DNA from: Asterias amurensis
Lineage: Eukaryota; Echinodermata; Asteroidea; Forcipulatida; Asteriidae
Assembly: GCF_032118995.1 (NCBI RefSeq)
Contig: NC_092650.1
Coordinates: forward strand, 28,526,001 to 28,590,000
Length of the DNA: 64,000 nucleotides
Direction of reading: 5' to 3'
In this document: piece by piece, positions 26,367 to 38,300 of the stretch
Layout of the letters: each line of letters starts with the position of its first letter
Numbering within the stretch: the stretch's first letter is position 1
Notes under the pieces: model-generated
Databases searched by the model: none
Seen by the model: only the letters and a program-made list of their open reading frames with translations
What the model was told of the DNA's origin: nothing
Position numbers and translations under genes: made by a program

Positions 26367-29300
26367 GTTTGTTCGTTTAACATTGCTGACTAGTGTGGAC
26401 ATTTATTCGAGTGAAAAACATTTTAGAATTGCTGTATTTCTTTATTTTAATCGTCGAGCATATCGTATGTTGAATGAAAATGTCGAAATGCCAGCAGACA
26501 GTGTGTACCGCATGCGTGTAAAACCATGATGGTTCACCACACGGCAGCATGCACTGTGCAGTGCCCCATATGACATACACGTACGCATGGTATATACTGC
26601 ATGGCCAGTCGACCGGCACACCACGATGTTCACCATTTTTTTTTACCGGCTGAATTTTCAGCAATGTTTAGAAACAACACACCGTTTTATTACTAAAGTG
26701 ACACTTATACGTGTTTTTCTGCTGGATTGGGAACATGCTGATCTTAATAATATTTTAACCTGATTCATTCTTACAATTAGATGTTAATTTCAAGTTTCAT
26801 TGACATTTTTTTGTAGAGTCATTTTGTCAATCTATTTTGGACCATAGCATAGTGCCCTCTAGCCCCATAAATCGGTCCAATCCACTCCGTATCCTTGGCC
26901 CCAGCACCACTGATATCAAAACCTTTTGGAAAACCATCTGCAACGTTCTGCATCATAAAACTTACCGATCTAATACTTCTGAAGTTGCAGATAGCACTAT
27001 ACTTGCAATCATTCACATAGGAATCACAGATTTTGAGTAAAAATCAAGTAAATTTTGCGTGTGAATTTTCTCAACTAACGCTCTTTTACCGCCGATTGTC
27101 CCCCGACCGTGCACAGATTTTTTTCCCAGGACAAACGTGTGGAATCATCTGCACACGTTCGTCCTGGGAAGAAAAGATACCCAATCCGTGCTTCGTGTAC
27201 AAACATATGGACATGCGTCTGGGAACTACAAAGAATGGTTCCCCAATCCGTGCTTTGTGTACAAACATACGGACACGCGTCTGGGAACTACAAAGAATAG
27301 TTCCCAGACGCGTGTCCGTATGTTTATACACGAAACGCGGCTTGGGTATCTTTTCTTCCCAGGACGAACGTGTGCAGATGATTCCACACGTTTGTCCTGG
27401 GGGACAATCGGCATATCGGCATTAGCGGTAAACGAGCGTTAGTTGAGAAAATTCACACGCAAAATTTACTTGATTTTTACTCAAAATCTGTGATACCTAT
27501 GTGAACGATTCCAAGTATAGTGCTATCTGCAACTTCTGAAGTATTAGATCGGTAAGTTTCATGATGCAGAACGTTGCAGATGGTTTTTCGAAAGGTTTTG
27601 ATATCAGTGGTGCTGGGGCCAAGGATACGGAGTGGATTGGACCGATTTATGGGGCTAAGTGCCCTCCTTACTAGCTAGCTAGGTTCAAACATGAAGAAAA
27701 AAAGAAATATTCTTTGTTTGTTGCCGTTTGTTTGTTTGTTTGTTTGTTTGTTTGTTTGTTTGTTTGTTTGTTTGTTTGTTTGTTTGTTTGTTTGTTTGTT
27801 TGTTTGTTTGTTTGTTTGTTTGTTTGTTTGTTTGTTTGTTTGTTTGTTTGTTTGTTTGTTTGTTTGTTTGTTTGTTTGTTTGTTTGTTTGTTTGTTTGTT
27901 TGTTTGTTTGTTTGTTTGTTTGTTTGTTTGTTTGTTTGTTTGTTTGTTTGTTTGTTTGTTTGTTTGTTTGTTTGTTTGTTTGTTTGTTTGTTTGTTTGTT
28001 TGTTTGTTTGTTTGTTTGTTTGTTTGTTTGTTTGTTTGTTTGTTTGTTTGTTTGTTTGTTTGTTTGTTTGTTTGTTTGTTTGTTTGTTTGTTTGTTTGTT
28101 TGTTTGTTTGTTTGTTTGTTTGTTTGTTTGTTTGTTTGTTTGTTTGTTTGTTTGTTTGTTTGTTTGTTTGTTTGTTTGTTTGTTTGTTTGTTTGTTTGTT
28201 TGTTTGTTTGTTTGTTTGTTTGTTTGTTTGTTTGTTTGTTTGTTTGTTTGTTTGTTTGTTTGTTTGTTTGTTTGTTTGTTTGTTTGTTTGTTTGTTTGTT
28301 TGTTTGTTTGTTTGTTTGTTTGTTTGTTTGTTTGTTTGTTTGTTTGTTTGTTTGTTTGTTTGTTTGTTTGTTTGTTTGTTTGTTTGTTTGTTTGTTTGTT
28401 TGTTTGTTTGTTTGTTTGTTTGTTTGTTTGTTTGTTTGTTTGTTTGTTTGTTTGTTTGTTTGTTTGTTTGTTTGTTTGTTTGTTTGTTTGTTTGTTTGTT
28501 TGTTTGTTTGTTTGTTTGTTTGTTTGTTTGTTTGTTTGTTTGTTTGTTTGTTTGTTTGTTTGTTTGTTTGTTTGTTTGTTTGTTTTGTTAAAAATGTTGG
28601 GGATAACTTTCTGTATCACGCCACCACTTTTTCACAAATTTTTACAAAAAGGGATCTCATTGAGGTAAATTAAAATCCGGAGGACCCTATACATACTATA
28701 TTATTTCATAACGAAAAATAGTGGTGCTATGGAAACATTTCCAATGTTAGGCCTTCAAGAAAATCCTTTATCAGACCCCCACTTTCAATGATATTTATTT
28801 GCCCTTTTTAAACATTCCTTGACCTTGATTATTTAATTAATATTTGGTTGATTGTTCTTTTTTGCAAAATTCGTCTTGTGAAATTGTGATCAACTTTGTT
28901 TTATGAATGCTTTAATAAGTACTTTTTGTAGCTTAGTTCACTTATTAACTGTCATCCAGCATTGTCTTTTTCTTTGGTCATGTTGCAGGCCTGGAATTAC
29001 AAACATTTTTAGGGCAAGGCCATCAAGCCAAATTTTGGAGGGCACCAAGGTCAAAAGTTTAAAATAAAGGAGGTGTCAAGGCGAAAACAAATGTTTGTGT
29101 CAATAAAACAATATTGAGCTTCGGCGGCCAAACGAGGAGAAAGGGCACCGTAGTTTTGGCTGCAAAAATGGTATTTTTTTCAAGGGGCATCACGGCCATT
29201 CGGAAGGGCATAGCCGTCGTGGCCCCCGAGTAATTCCAGGCCTGATGTTGGTTCATCTACCTCCATGGTTCATCTCAGTTGAATTTGAATGTTTCACTTG

Positions 29301-32300
29301 CAACCAAAGACTACGTAGGCACCTCCCCCTCCCCCCCCCCCCCAAATATTGCTTATTTTTGTAATTAATTAAAAGCACCTGTTCAGTAATAAAAGGCAAG
29401 AGTATACTAAGAGGTTGGTCGGGAATCGGGATACTTGGCATTTTTTCCAGGCATTGATTAAGTTTTCTGTTTGCTTTTTTGTTTAAATAGGTAGCAAGCA
29501 GTGAGAAGTCTTCAAATGGTAAGTGGTGATAGAAACAAAATTTGTAGTTATATTGAGGGCCCCTACAAACACTAAACCTTGAACTTTTGAAGTCAGATGT
29601 TGTTCATTATTTTGTTTATACAGATAGGGTGGTATAGTTTTACTTTAGCTTGTCATTCTTAGCAAAGTAGTAATTTAAAGAGGGGAGTATTTCTTTCTTA
29701 GGCTTTGGGAAATGCCCTATTTTGGTCACTCCCACAGTCCCTCAGGAAGATAGACATGCAGTCATGACTTCGTTGCCACTCAATACATGTATAACACATT
29801 GTACACTAGAGATGTACATTGTACATAATGTATAATGTTACATTGTACATTCATCACATGAAGTGAACTATTCTCATTGAGTTGTGTTTTAAAGGCACTG
29901 GACACTATTGGTAATTACTCAAAATAGTTGTTAGCATGAACAATTACAATTAATAGTATAAGACATTGTGTGTAATTTCTCACACAAATAATAAAACTAA
30001 AAGACTTCAGTTGAAGCCTTTTGCAAATGCATCTGGCTGAAAGCACACAGAAGTAACGCAACAAGGTTGTTTTTTCTTTCATTATTCTCCTGCAAATTTG
30101 ATCACCAATTGAGCCAAAATGTTCACAGGTTTGTTATTTTATGCATACATGTATGTTGGAATACACCAAGTGAGAATACTGGTCTGTGACTATGCATCCA
30201 GTACCTTTAATAACAAGTCTTCTTTCATTAGTGGGATTTGAGGCACTCCCTGGTGTGGGATCAATCATTTTTGGTTTGCGGGAACAATATGTGTGTATCT
30301 ACTTGCTGGGTAGGTTATGTCCTTTTCAGAACTTGTCTTGCTTTATGCTCTACTACCACGGTGTAGATTTTGGAAATCAAAAGAATGCTCAGTTCTGAAA
30401 AGAACTGTCCTGCTTTTTAAATACTACCTGGTTGTTAAGTAAGTTCCGTAGATGTCAGATTTTTTTTAATAACCGGTATACCAAAAATTCAATATCGAGT
30501 ATACTCGATTTATCAAGTTTTTTCCCGTCAGCATGAAGCCTAACTAAAAATAGTTCTTAATAGACCGAAGACGGTCAGTTTAATAGGGTTTAAATTTACC
30601 AGTTTTCGGCTTGATGCTTTGCGCCTAATGTTAGTCTAAACAATATCAAATTGCCCCGTCACGCTCCGCTTTTTAGTTTTTCTACCAACTTAGAAAAGAT
30701 GTGATTTAGTTGCCCCTTCTGCTCGCTAGGCTAACGTCCGCTCCCCGCATGACACATGAGGCATGCGCCGGTTTCCGTAGTTTGTTTACACACAAAGGTA
30801 CAACTATGCGACTCTGTGTAGAACACAATTCCCCTTGTACAGCATACATGTACGCTCTGTTTTTCCACAGTCTGGCTCTGTTTGTTTTTATTGCTCAATG
30901 AGGGAATGCAGGGCAACCAGACGCTTAAAAGGTCTCATTAAATGCGGCTAGGACACATTTTCCTCGTACAGCATAACTTCTACACTCTTTTCAGCACAGT
31001 CTGGCTCCGTTGTGTTTCATTGCTTTTTGTATAAGGGGATGCGGGGCCGGAACCAGATGAAAAAGGGACAAATACTTGGCTATCTTCAGTTTACGCGATC
31101 AATGGGATGGGACATTATTTTCCGTACTTTTTTCCGCTGAAGAATTGCATGCCTGGTTTTTGCGACATCAACATTTTTCATAATAATTTTGATACAAATT
31201 TTTTAAAAAGCGACATCGGTGATTTTGATGTCAACAAAATATTGAGTTTTTTAGTATTTTTGATATATCGTCGGACGTTAGTGTTAAGATAGGAAATCGG
31301 CCAAAACTACAACTTTCTCTGTGGATCAAGGGGGCTTCTCGAGTGAGTTCTTAATTGGTCTCAACGTTTTGACTATATGTAGCTTGCTCTAGATCGTCCT
31401 GGCTTTCAATCTTAAGTAACCATAAAATAGCTGTGGTATGAGCCACATCAATTAATGTTAAAATGTACCAACAAGTTGTGTATTAAAAAATATTTACAAT
31501 TACCGTTTTTTAATCCGTGTTTCTCTCTTACTTTTCAGCTTTGAAACAACAAAACCATATGTCTGTCACCATTAGCTCTAGCAGTCCTAAAAAGCTCAAA
31601 CAGCCATCAAGTGGCATGACCAATGATCATCATTCTAATTCTAAGCCCAAGATAAGCTCCAGCCTTTCCAAAGGCAGCCGTCCCAATGACGGTCATCGGT
31701 CACCCTCTTCCTCTCGACCCAAAGAAGGTGCAAACTCACACTCATTGCCGAACTCCGATGGGAAGCCCGCATCAAAGCCAAATGGTGGCTCAGGCTCACA
31801 TTCCACACCTAAACATTCCTCTTCATCAAAACCAAAAGAAGGTTCCTTGTCGCACTCTAGCTCCAAACCAAAGGACAGCTCGCACGCAAGACCTAAAGAT
31901 GGACACAGTTCATCCAAGGTAATGAATGAGGGATCATCTAGTGGTCAAAAGCCCAAGATTAATTCAACCAGTAGGCCCTCATCTGACAAGCTGAAAGAGA
32001 AGTCGAAAGATCCATCTAAATTAAGCGCCAGCACTCACAAAAGCTCCCAATCTGTTCCATCTAGCAAAGGAAGAGAAGGAAGTAGCTCTCTGAAACACAA
32101 AGATCCTTCCTCGAAATCCAAGGATCCTTCTCTAAAGCCAAAAGACTCTTCATCCAAGCCAAGGGAAGGGTCTAATAAATCACACTCTAAACCACTTCCA
32201 TCAAAAGACAACGCTCATTCTGGCCATTCCCATGTATCAAAAGACAAAGTGCAAAGTAAATCTCCATCATCTGGGAGTGAGCGACCGAGACATCAGGATG

Positions 32301-35300
32301 GGAAGAGTAGCTCAAGTGACAGCGACTTCAAGAAGTCATCTGTGAACCATGAAAATCACAAATCAGACAAGGACAGCAACAGGGTTAAAGTGACGACAGA
32401 AAAGAACAGAGAGCATGTGGCAAAGATCAACATTAAAGTTGAAAAGGGAAAGGAGGCTAAGATTGTGAAAAGGTAAGACTTCCTGTTGGTAGTCTTGGGA
32501 CAATTGCACCTCCCCATCAAAACAGCAATGATTGTTGTAGGCCTCCAGTAACATGAAAAAGGTGCTGCATCAAGTTCTTTACTCTCAGATGAAGGAATGT
32601 AAATATGATGGTCAACCATCTGCTACAGTGACATTCGTTGTTTGTTAGTTACAGTTAATGGTTAACCATCAGGCTACATCAACTCTCATTAATGTATGCT
32701 TCTTAGTAAATAGTTACAGCGATGGTTAGCCATCAGGTGACAGTGAATGAGGGGTTATATAGATAGCATCCTCACTGTTCAATTTCCAACTTATAAAATG
32801 AAAGTGACAGTCAATTCCCTGAGTTTTTGGCTTAATTCTTGTATTTTGTTATCACTAAATGTTCTTTTCTTAATCTCTTCCATTTATCAGTCCTGTTAAA
32901 ATCAAGAAGGAAGTTGCAGTTGCTGAGAGTGATGAAGATAACCGACCACTGGTTTGTTTATTATTTCAATTTTCCCCCTCTTTTATTTCTTGGGAGTTGC
33001 AGTATTATAAACAAAAACAAAATTGAAACATGTTTGCATTTTTAAAATTGTTGTATTGTTAAAAAGTTGGTGGGTTTTTTCATTTGATTTATTGTTTTCC
33101 ATCTGTATGACTGGCTTTAAAATTTAACCCAAATCTATTATTGAAAGAAGTCACAGTAATTATGGCATCTCATTCAATATATTCATTAAATGTGTTGTGG
33201 TCAAGCGGTCAAGCACACTGGAACTGAGCTCTAGTATTTGTTATCGGCAGAGTGTGGGTCCCAGTCCAGATCGGTTATATAATTCATAAAAGATTTGAAG
33301 CCTGTCTGTCTAAGAATTGGGCCCAGAGTGCCTTATTTGTAGATACATGCACTATAATAAGATTCTATTATCATTATTACTCTGCCTCATTCAGTAATTA
33401 TTGACTTTCTCCTTCTTCCCACCTTCTATTTTGTCTGTTAAAAGTCTCCAACATCTTGTGGTCAAACCATCCATTCCCCTATATCCTCATTCATTGCTTT
33501 GTCTGTGTGCTTTTTGCCTCTCTATCTATCTCTTTTCATGTATTTTCACTTGACTGCTTCTCTTACACTTCTATCCCTGTGCTGTGTTACCTTCAAGAAA
33601 GGCTTTGCTAGGGTCAAAACATGCCATTAACTAAATATTATTATTGACCAACAGGACAAACGGTTAGCCGTGGAGAAGGTGAAAAAAGAATCTGCAAGTC
33701 GTCCGTCTCTAAAGCGCCCTCTAGTGGATTCAGATGATGAGAAGCCACTTTCAGCAAGGTACAATAATAACACTTTTGTACATTTTTGTGTCATTTTTTT
33801 TACTGAAAAGTGAGTTCCACCGTGGTTTTGAGGACTCAGCTCTGTTTTGAAGTTAAGATGAATTGTTTGAAATAATATGGTTAGCATCCTTAGCAGCTTC
33901 ATTTTCATTTTATGGGGGCTGCATAGATTCTTGAGATATAAAATTGAAAGATCACAATGTAGGCAGTGCACATCTGTGCAAGCAGTCACATTGTTTCCAA
34001 ATAATCAAAGACCCTTTCTGTTGCCCAGAGACTTTCAGTTGAACTGAACGCACAGGATGAAAACAAAAATTTTTAATTGGAGATGAGTTGGAAGCAGTAA
34101 TTTACTTTAAAGTCACCTGGGGTCGATTTCACAAAGAGTTAGGACTCGTCTTATCTCGAGTTAGGACGAGTAACTCGTCCTAATTTATGATGAATCTTAA
34201 GGTGTGCATGCTGCAGTGCAGGGTTGGGAAAGTCCTAAGATTATTCTTAAGTTAGGAAGAGTTTTGTGAAATCGACGGCTGGAAGTAGAATTATTTTTCT
34301 TTCAAACATTTTTTTAGTAATTGTTTGTCACGATTTATATGTTTAAAAAATAGATAAAGTTGTTTGGGGGCTGACTCCGCCTACCCCTTTTGTGACGTCA
34401 ATCGAGGCAGACTTTGCATGCAGTGCGTATAGTAAACACACATGCGAAGTTCATGTACGGTCCAAGTCGTGAGTTTGTACGTTTCGAAAAAAGTATTTTT
34501 TTGCATTTTTCTGGCAATGCTGACCAGGTGTATTGCTGCTGGATGCAGCAAAACAACTAAAGATGGGGTCAATCACAACGCAACGAAGGTCCAACAAATA
34601 AGGTCCGACATGCGTGCGCGTATCTTGGCGCGCGCGGCAGAGTTGTGCAGAAAGGCATTGGAGAGCCCCACATGTTCTTGCTCACACGTGCGTCGTGGGC
34701 GGAGCTTACTGGATCGGTCTATTGTAAACCTCTGTACTATTTGAATAGTTGAGTGATTAATCTATTTCCACTCTTGGTGCAGGGTTGAAAAGGCAAAGAA
34801 GCAAAAGGTAGAAAGTGCATCCATCAAGAAAGAAAAGCCAACTGAAAAGCATCACAAAAGAAAATACCAAGAAAGTGATGACGAAGAGCCTAAGGTAGGT
34901 TTTTAGCACAAAATTACAACCAAAACCGAAAGTTTAATGGGTTAGAATTTTGTGTGTGATTTATTGAGGGGAAGGAAAAGCAACTATTTTAACAAGTAAC
35001 AAAGTTGCTCTGCAAAGATCTTGTGTTTTAACAAGGCAATTGTTATATCTTTTGTACATAGCTGTTAAGTGTGATTTTTTCATAAACAAATTGTACTGCT
35101 CAGGGCACTTACAGACCATTTTTTTGTTAAATTGTGGACAGAAGAAGGTGTCTAAGCAGGATGTGAAGAAGTCTAAAGATAAGAGTAAAGGTAGTGACAA
35201 AACTAAGGAAAAGGGATCCAAAAAGAAAGGCAAGAAGGAAGAAGAAGCTGAAGAAGTCTGGAAATGGTAATATTAATCACCCGACTCTAAGATGCTCTGT

Positions 35301-38300
35301 AAGGAGTTTTTACACTTTTTCAATAGATGGAGTGCAGTGGAAATTGAATTAATACTATCAATCCATTAGCTCACACTGGAAATGGTAATATTAATAATCA
35401 CCCGACTCTAAGATGCTCTGTATGGAGTTTTTACACTTTTCCAATAGATGGAGTGCAGTGGAAATTGAAAAAATACCATTAATCCATTAGCTCACACTGG
35501 AAATGGTAATATTAATAATCACCCGACTCTAAGATGCTCTGTAAAGAGTTTTTACACTTTTCCAATAGATGGAGTGCAGTGGAAATTGAAAAAATACTAT
35601 CAATCCATAAGCTCACACTGGAAATGGTAATATTAATAATCACCCGACTCTAAGATGCTCTGTATGGAGTTTTTACACTTTTCCAATAGATGGAGTGCAG
35701 TGGAAATTGACTTAATACTATCAATCCATAACCTCACACTTACACTGTACAAATTGTTTAGTGTTGTTTATTAGTTTCATTTGTGCGTTCAGTGCATTTA
35801 TGTTTGCACTTGAACAGTTGTATCTGAACAGTAACAGATCAAGACAAAAACATCTGTTGACTAAATTCTCAAAAGTTTAAGTTTGAAATCTTTCTTCCTC
35901 TTTGGCCATAGAAAAGTTATCATTAAAAAACTAAGAGCACTTTAGAGCCGCCATTTATTGTAGTTGTCTTCAAATGTCCTATTTGCTTCACATTGTAGTG
36001 TGTGTAAAAGCTTTCATGTGCGGTTAATAATAGAGAATATAGGTAAGCCTTCCATTATGTTGATCAATTTACCATGAATAAGAATATAATGATTTCTTGG
36101 CTATATGATGTATGATGATCACTTTCGTTGTTCATGTTGTTGTATTTGTAGTCTTATTTATATTGCATAAACTTGATATTCCATCTAGGTGGGAGGAGGA
36201 ACCTCATCCTGAGGGTGTGAAGTGGATCTTTTTGGAACATAAAGGACCTGTCTTTGCTCCTCCTTATGAACCTCTTCCTGATGATGTCAAGTTCTATTAT
36301 GATGGTAAGTGTTACCTACAAATAATGTTGATGCATTGCTCTTTCAAAGTGGGGCGTGTAGTTTGTGCATCCTAGTTCCAAAACTCAGCTGGGATAAGAA
36401 GTCTAATACATGTTGTGATGTGAAAAAAGCCTTTAAACTTCAGCGATCAGATGAAGAAGGGGTCGTGTCAAAAAAGACTGAATCCGGCAAGTAAAACAAT
36501 TTCAAGTCAAAGTATGTCTTTGTTTGTTCACAATTCTTGTCAGCCTGCATAAATGGCAAATGTATTTTGAAAATAAAAGTTTTAGCAAAAACTGTCACAG
36601 TAACTGTGTTGGAGGTCTCAATGCTGACTTTGGACGAACTTGGTCACAACCTAGGAATCACTAAGTAATGACTTGGTCTTGGCCTCCTCACCTTCTGAAG
36701 CTGAGGCTGTTATTCCCTCAAATTTCTCACCATTTACTCTTCTCTGTTAGCTATGATGATGATAAAGTACATCTAATGAAGGGGACTTGAGGGTTTGCAG
36801 ACTGACTTTACAAGCTTGTCAGACACATCTCACAGTCACAACTGGACCCTAGAGATTACAATTTGAAATCTCCTGGCTTCTGTTCATCGTCGCCAAAAAA
36901 AGCATTAAAGTTATGGTGCGACATAGAAATCAGCCCCATACATTTATTTAGGAATGCTTTGACACCCAGTCTATTAATGAATGTGCGCGTTCCTGTCGTT
37001 AAGCTTCATCAAGTGCCAGCTGCAACCTCATTGAATCTCAGAAATAAAAAAGAAAATCCTAGCAATAGCCATCCCTGTCAGAAATTGTCTTTGTGTTTTT
37101 AGCATTTTAATGAAGCTGCATCTTGGCATCTACATTCAAGCCACAATGAAACAGATATTATTCTAATCAACTTGAAAACTTGCGTATTAAACTGATGTTA
37201 CAAGTTATTGACTAGAGTACTGGCAATTAATTGAAGTAAGGATGGCATGGGATTCTTTCTTACTGTGCTTAACTTGACTTAATACATCTGAGATTTAGAC
37301 AAATAAAACCTATGGTTCTTAAATCTATGATACTATGGAGGAATGATGCATCCTATAATCCTTCTTGACGTGGATAGTTTTGTCCAAAGTGGAAGGTTAA
37401 GGAAATCTGTATTCATACTGTCTGACCTCCCTTAGATCAATACAACACTGATATTTTCACAACAATGTCAAATCCTTCCTTGCTTAGTGAAGTGACATTG
37501 GGTACCACCGCAACTCTGGCGCAGCATTAGTAAACAGACACCAATAATTCTGAGGTGCAAATGTTATGGATTGAAAAATTATCCAAACCATATTACTTTG
37601 AAGGGAATCCTTTTTTCAGTAAAGTTTATACTATTAACAGCTTCAGTGCTTCTTACCAAGTGAGTTGTTATGGTCCTTAATGTTTGGAGTATTGACTTGT
37701 TATTTATTTAAGGTAAGCTCATGAAGCTGAGTGAAAATGCTGAGGAGGTTGCTGGTTTCTATGCTCGCATGTTGGATCATGAGTACACAACGCGGGAAGT
37801 GTTCAATAAGAACTTTTTTAATGATTGGAGAAAGGTTAGTAATAATGAAAATTGCTAAACATTTAACACTATTTGTTCAAAAACTGTTCAGAAGAAAATG
37901 TTGCATAACAAACTTGGTGGCAAATAAATTTTAGTGTAAACCATTCATATTTATCTCTTGTCTTTGAAATTGTTTGTAGGAGATGACGGGAGATGAACGC
38001 AAGACAATAACCAATCTGAAGAAGTGTAACTTTAAGGAACTCCATCAATATTTCTTGCAAAAATCAGAGGAGAGGCGGAATCTTACCAAGGAGGAGAAAC
38101 TGGTAGGTTTCTACATCTTTTCATGTCATTTGAAGCGGTATTAATTTTGGAGAGTTCACATAAATGTATTTCACCAAATAAAAGTGAGAGAGAAGTCATT
38201 TCTTAAGACAGTATTCATCATAGAAGCCTTATACGGTCCATAAATACCTTTATTACTGGTATGCCAACAAACACAACTGGTTCAAGTGCAAGTTGAACGC

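Larger units (their letters stand above)
26367..29490 (+). other. TOP1 intron 1
   Basis: A 3.1-kb intron holding a 799-bp foldback element (26860-27658), the giant TTTG array (27726-28584), and unremarkable AT-rich sequence with a C-run near 29.33 kb. Confidence 0.6.

Noticed and set aside
27675..28673. Long open frames over the TTTG array on both strands
   Set aside because: They are pure four-base repeat translations (CLFV, NKQT). No flanking coding sequence or splice logic supports them.
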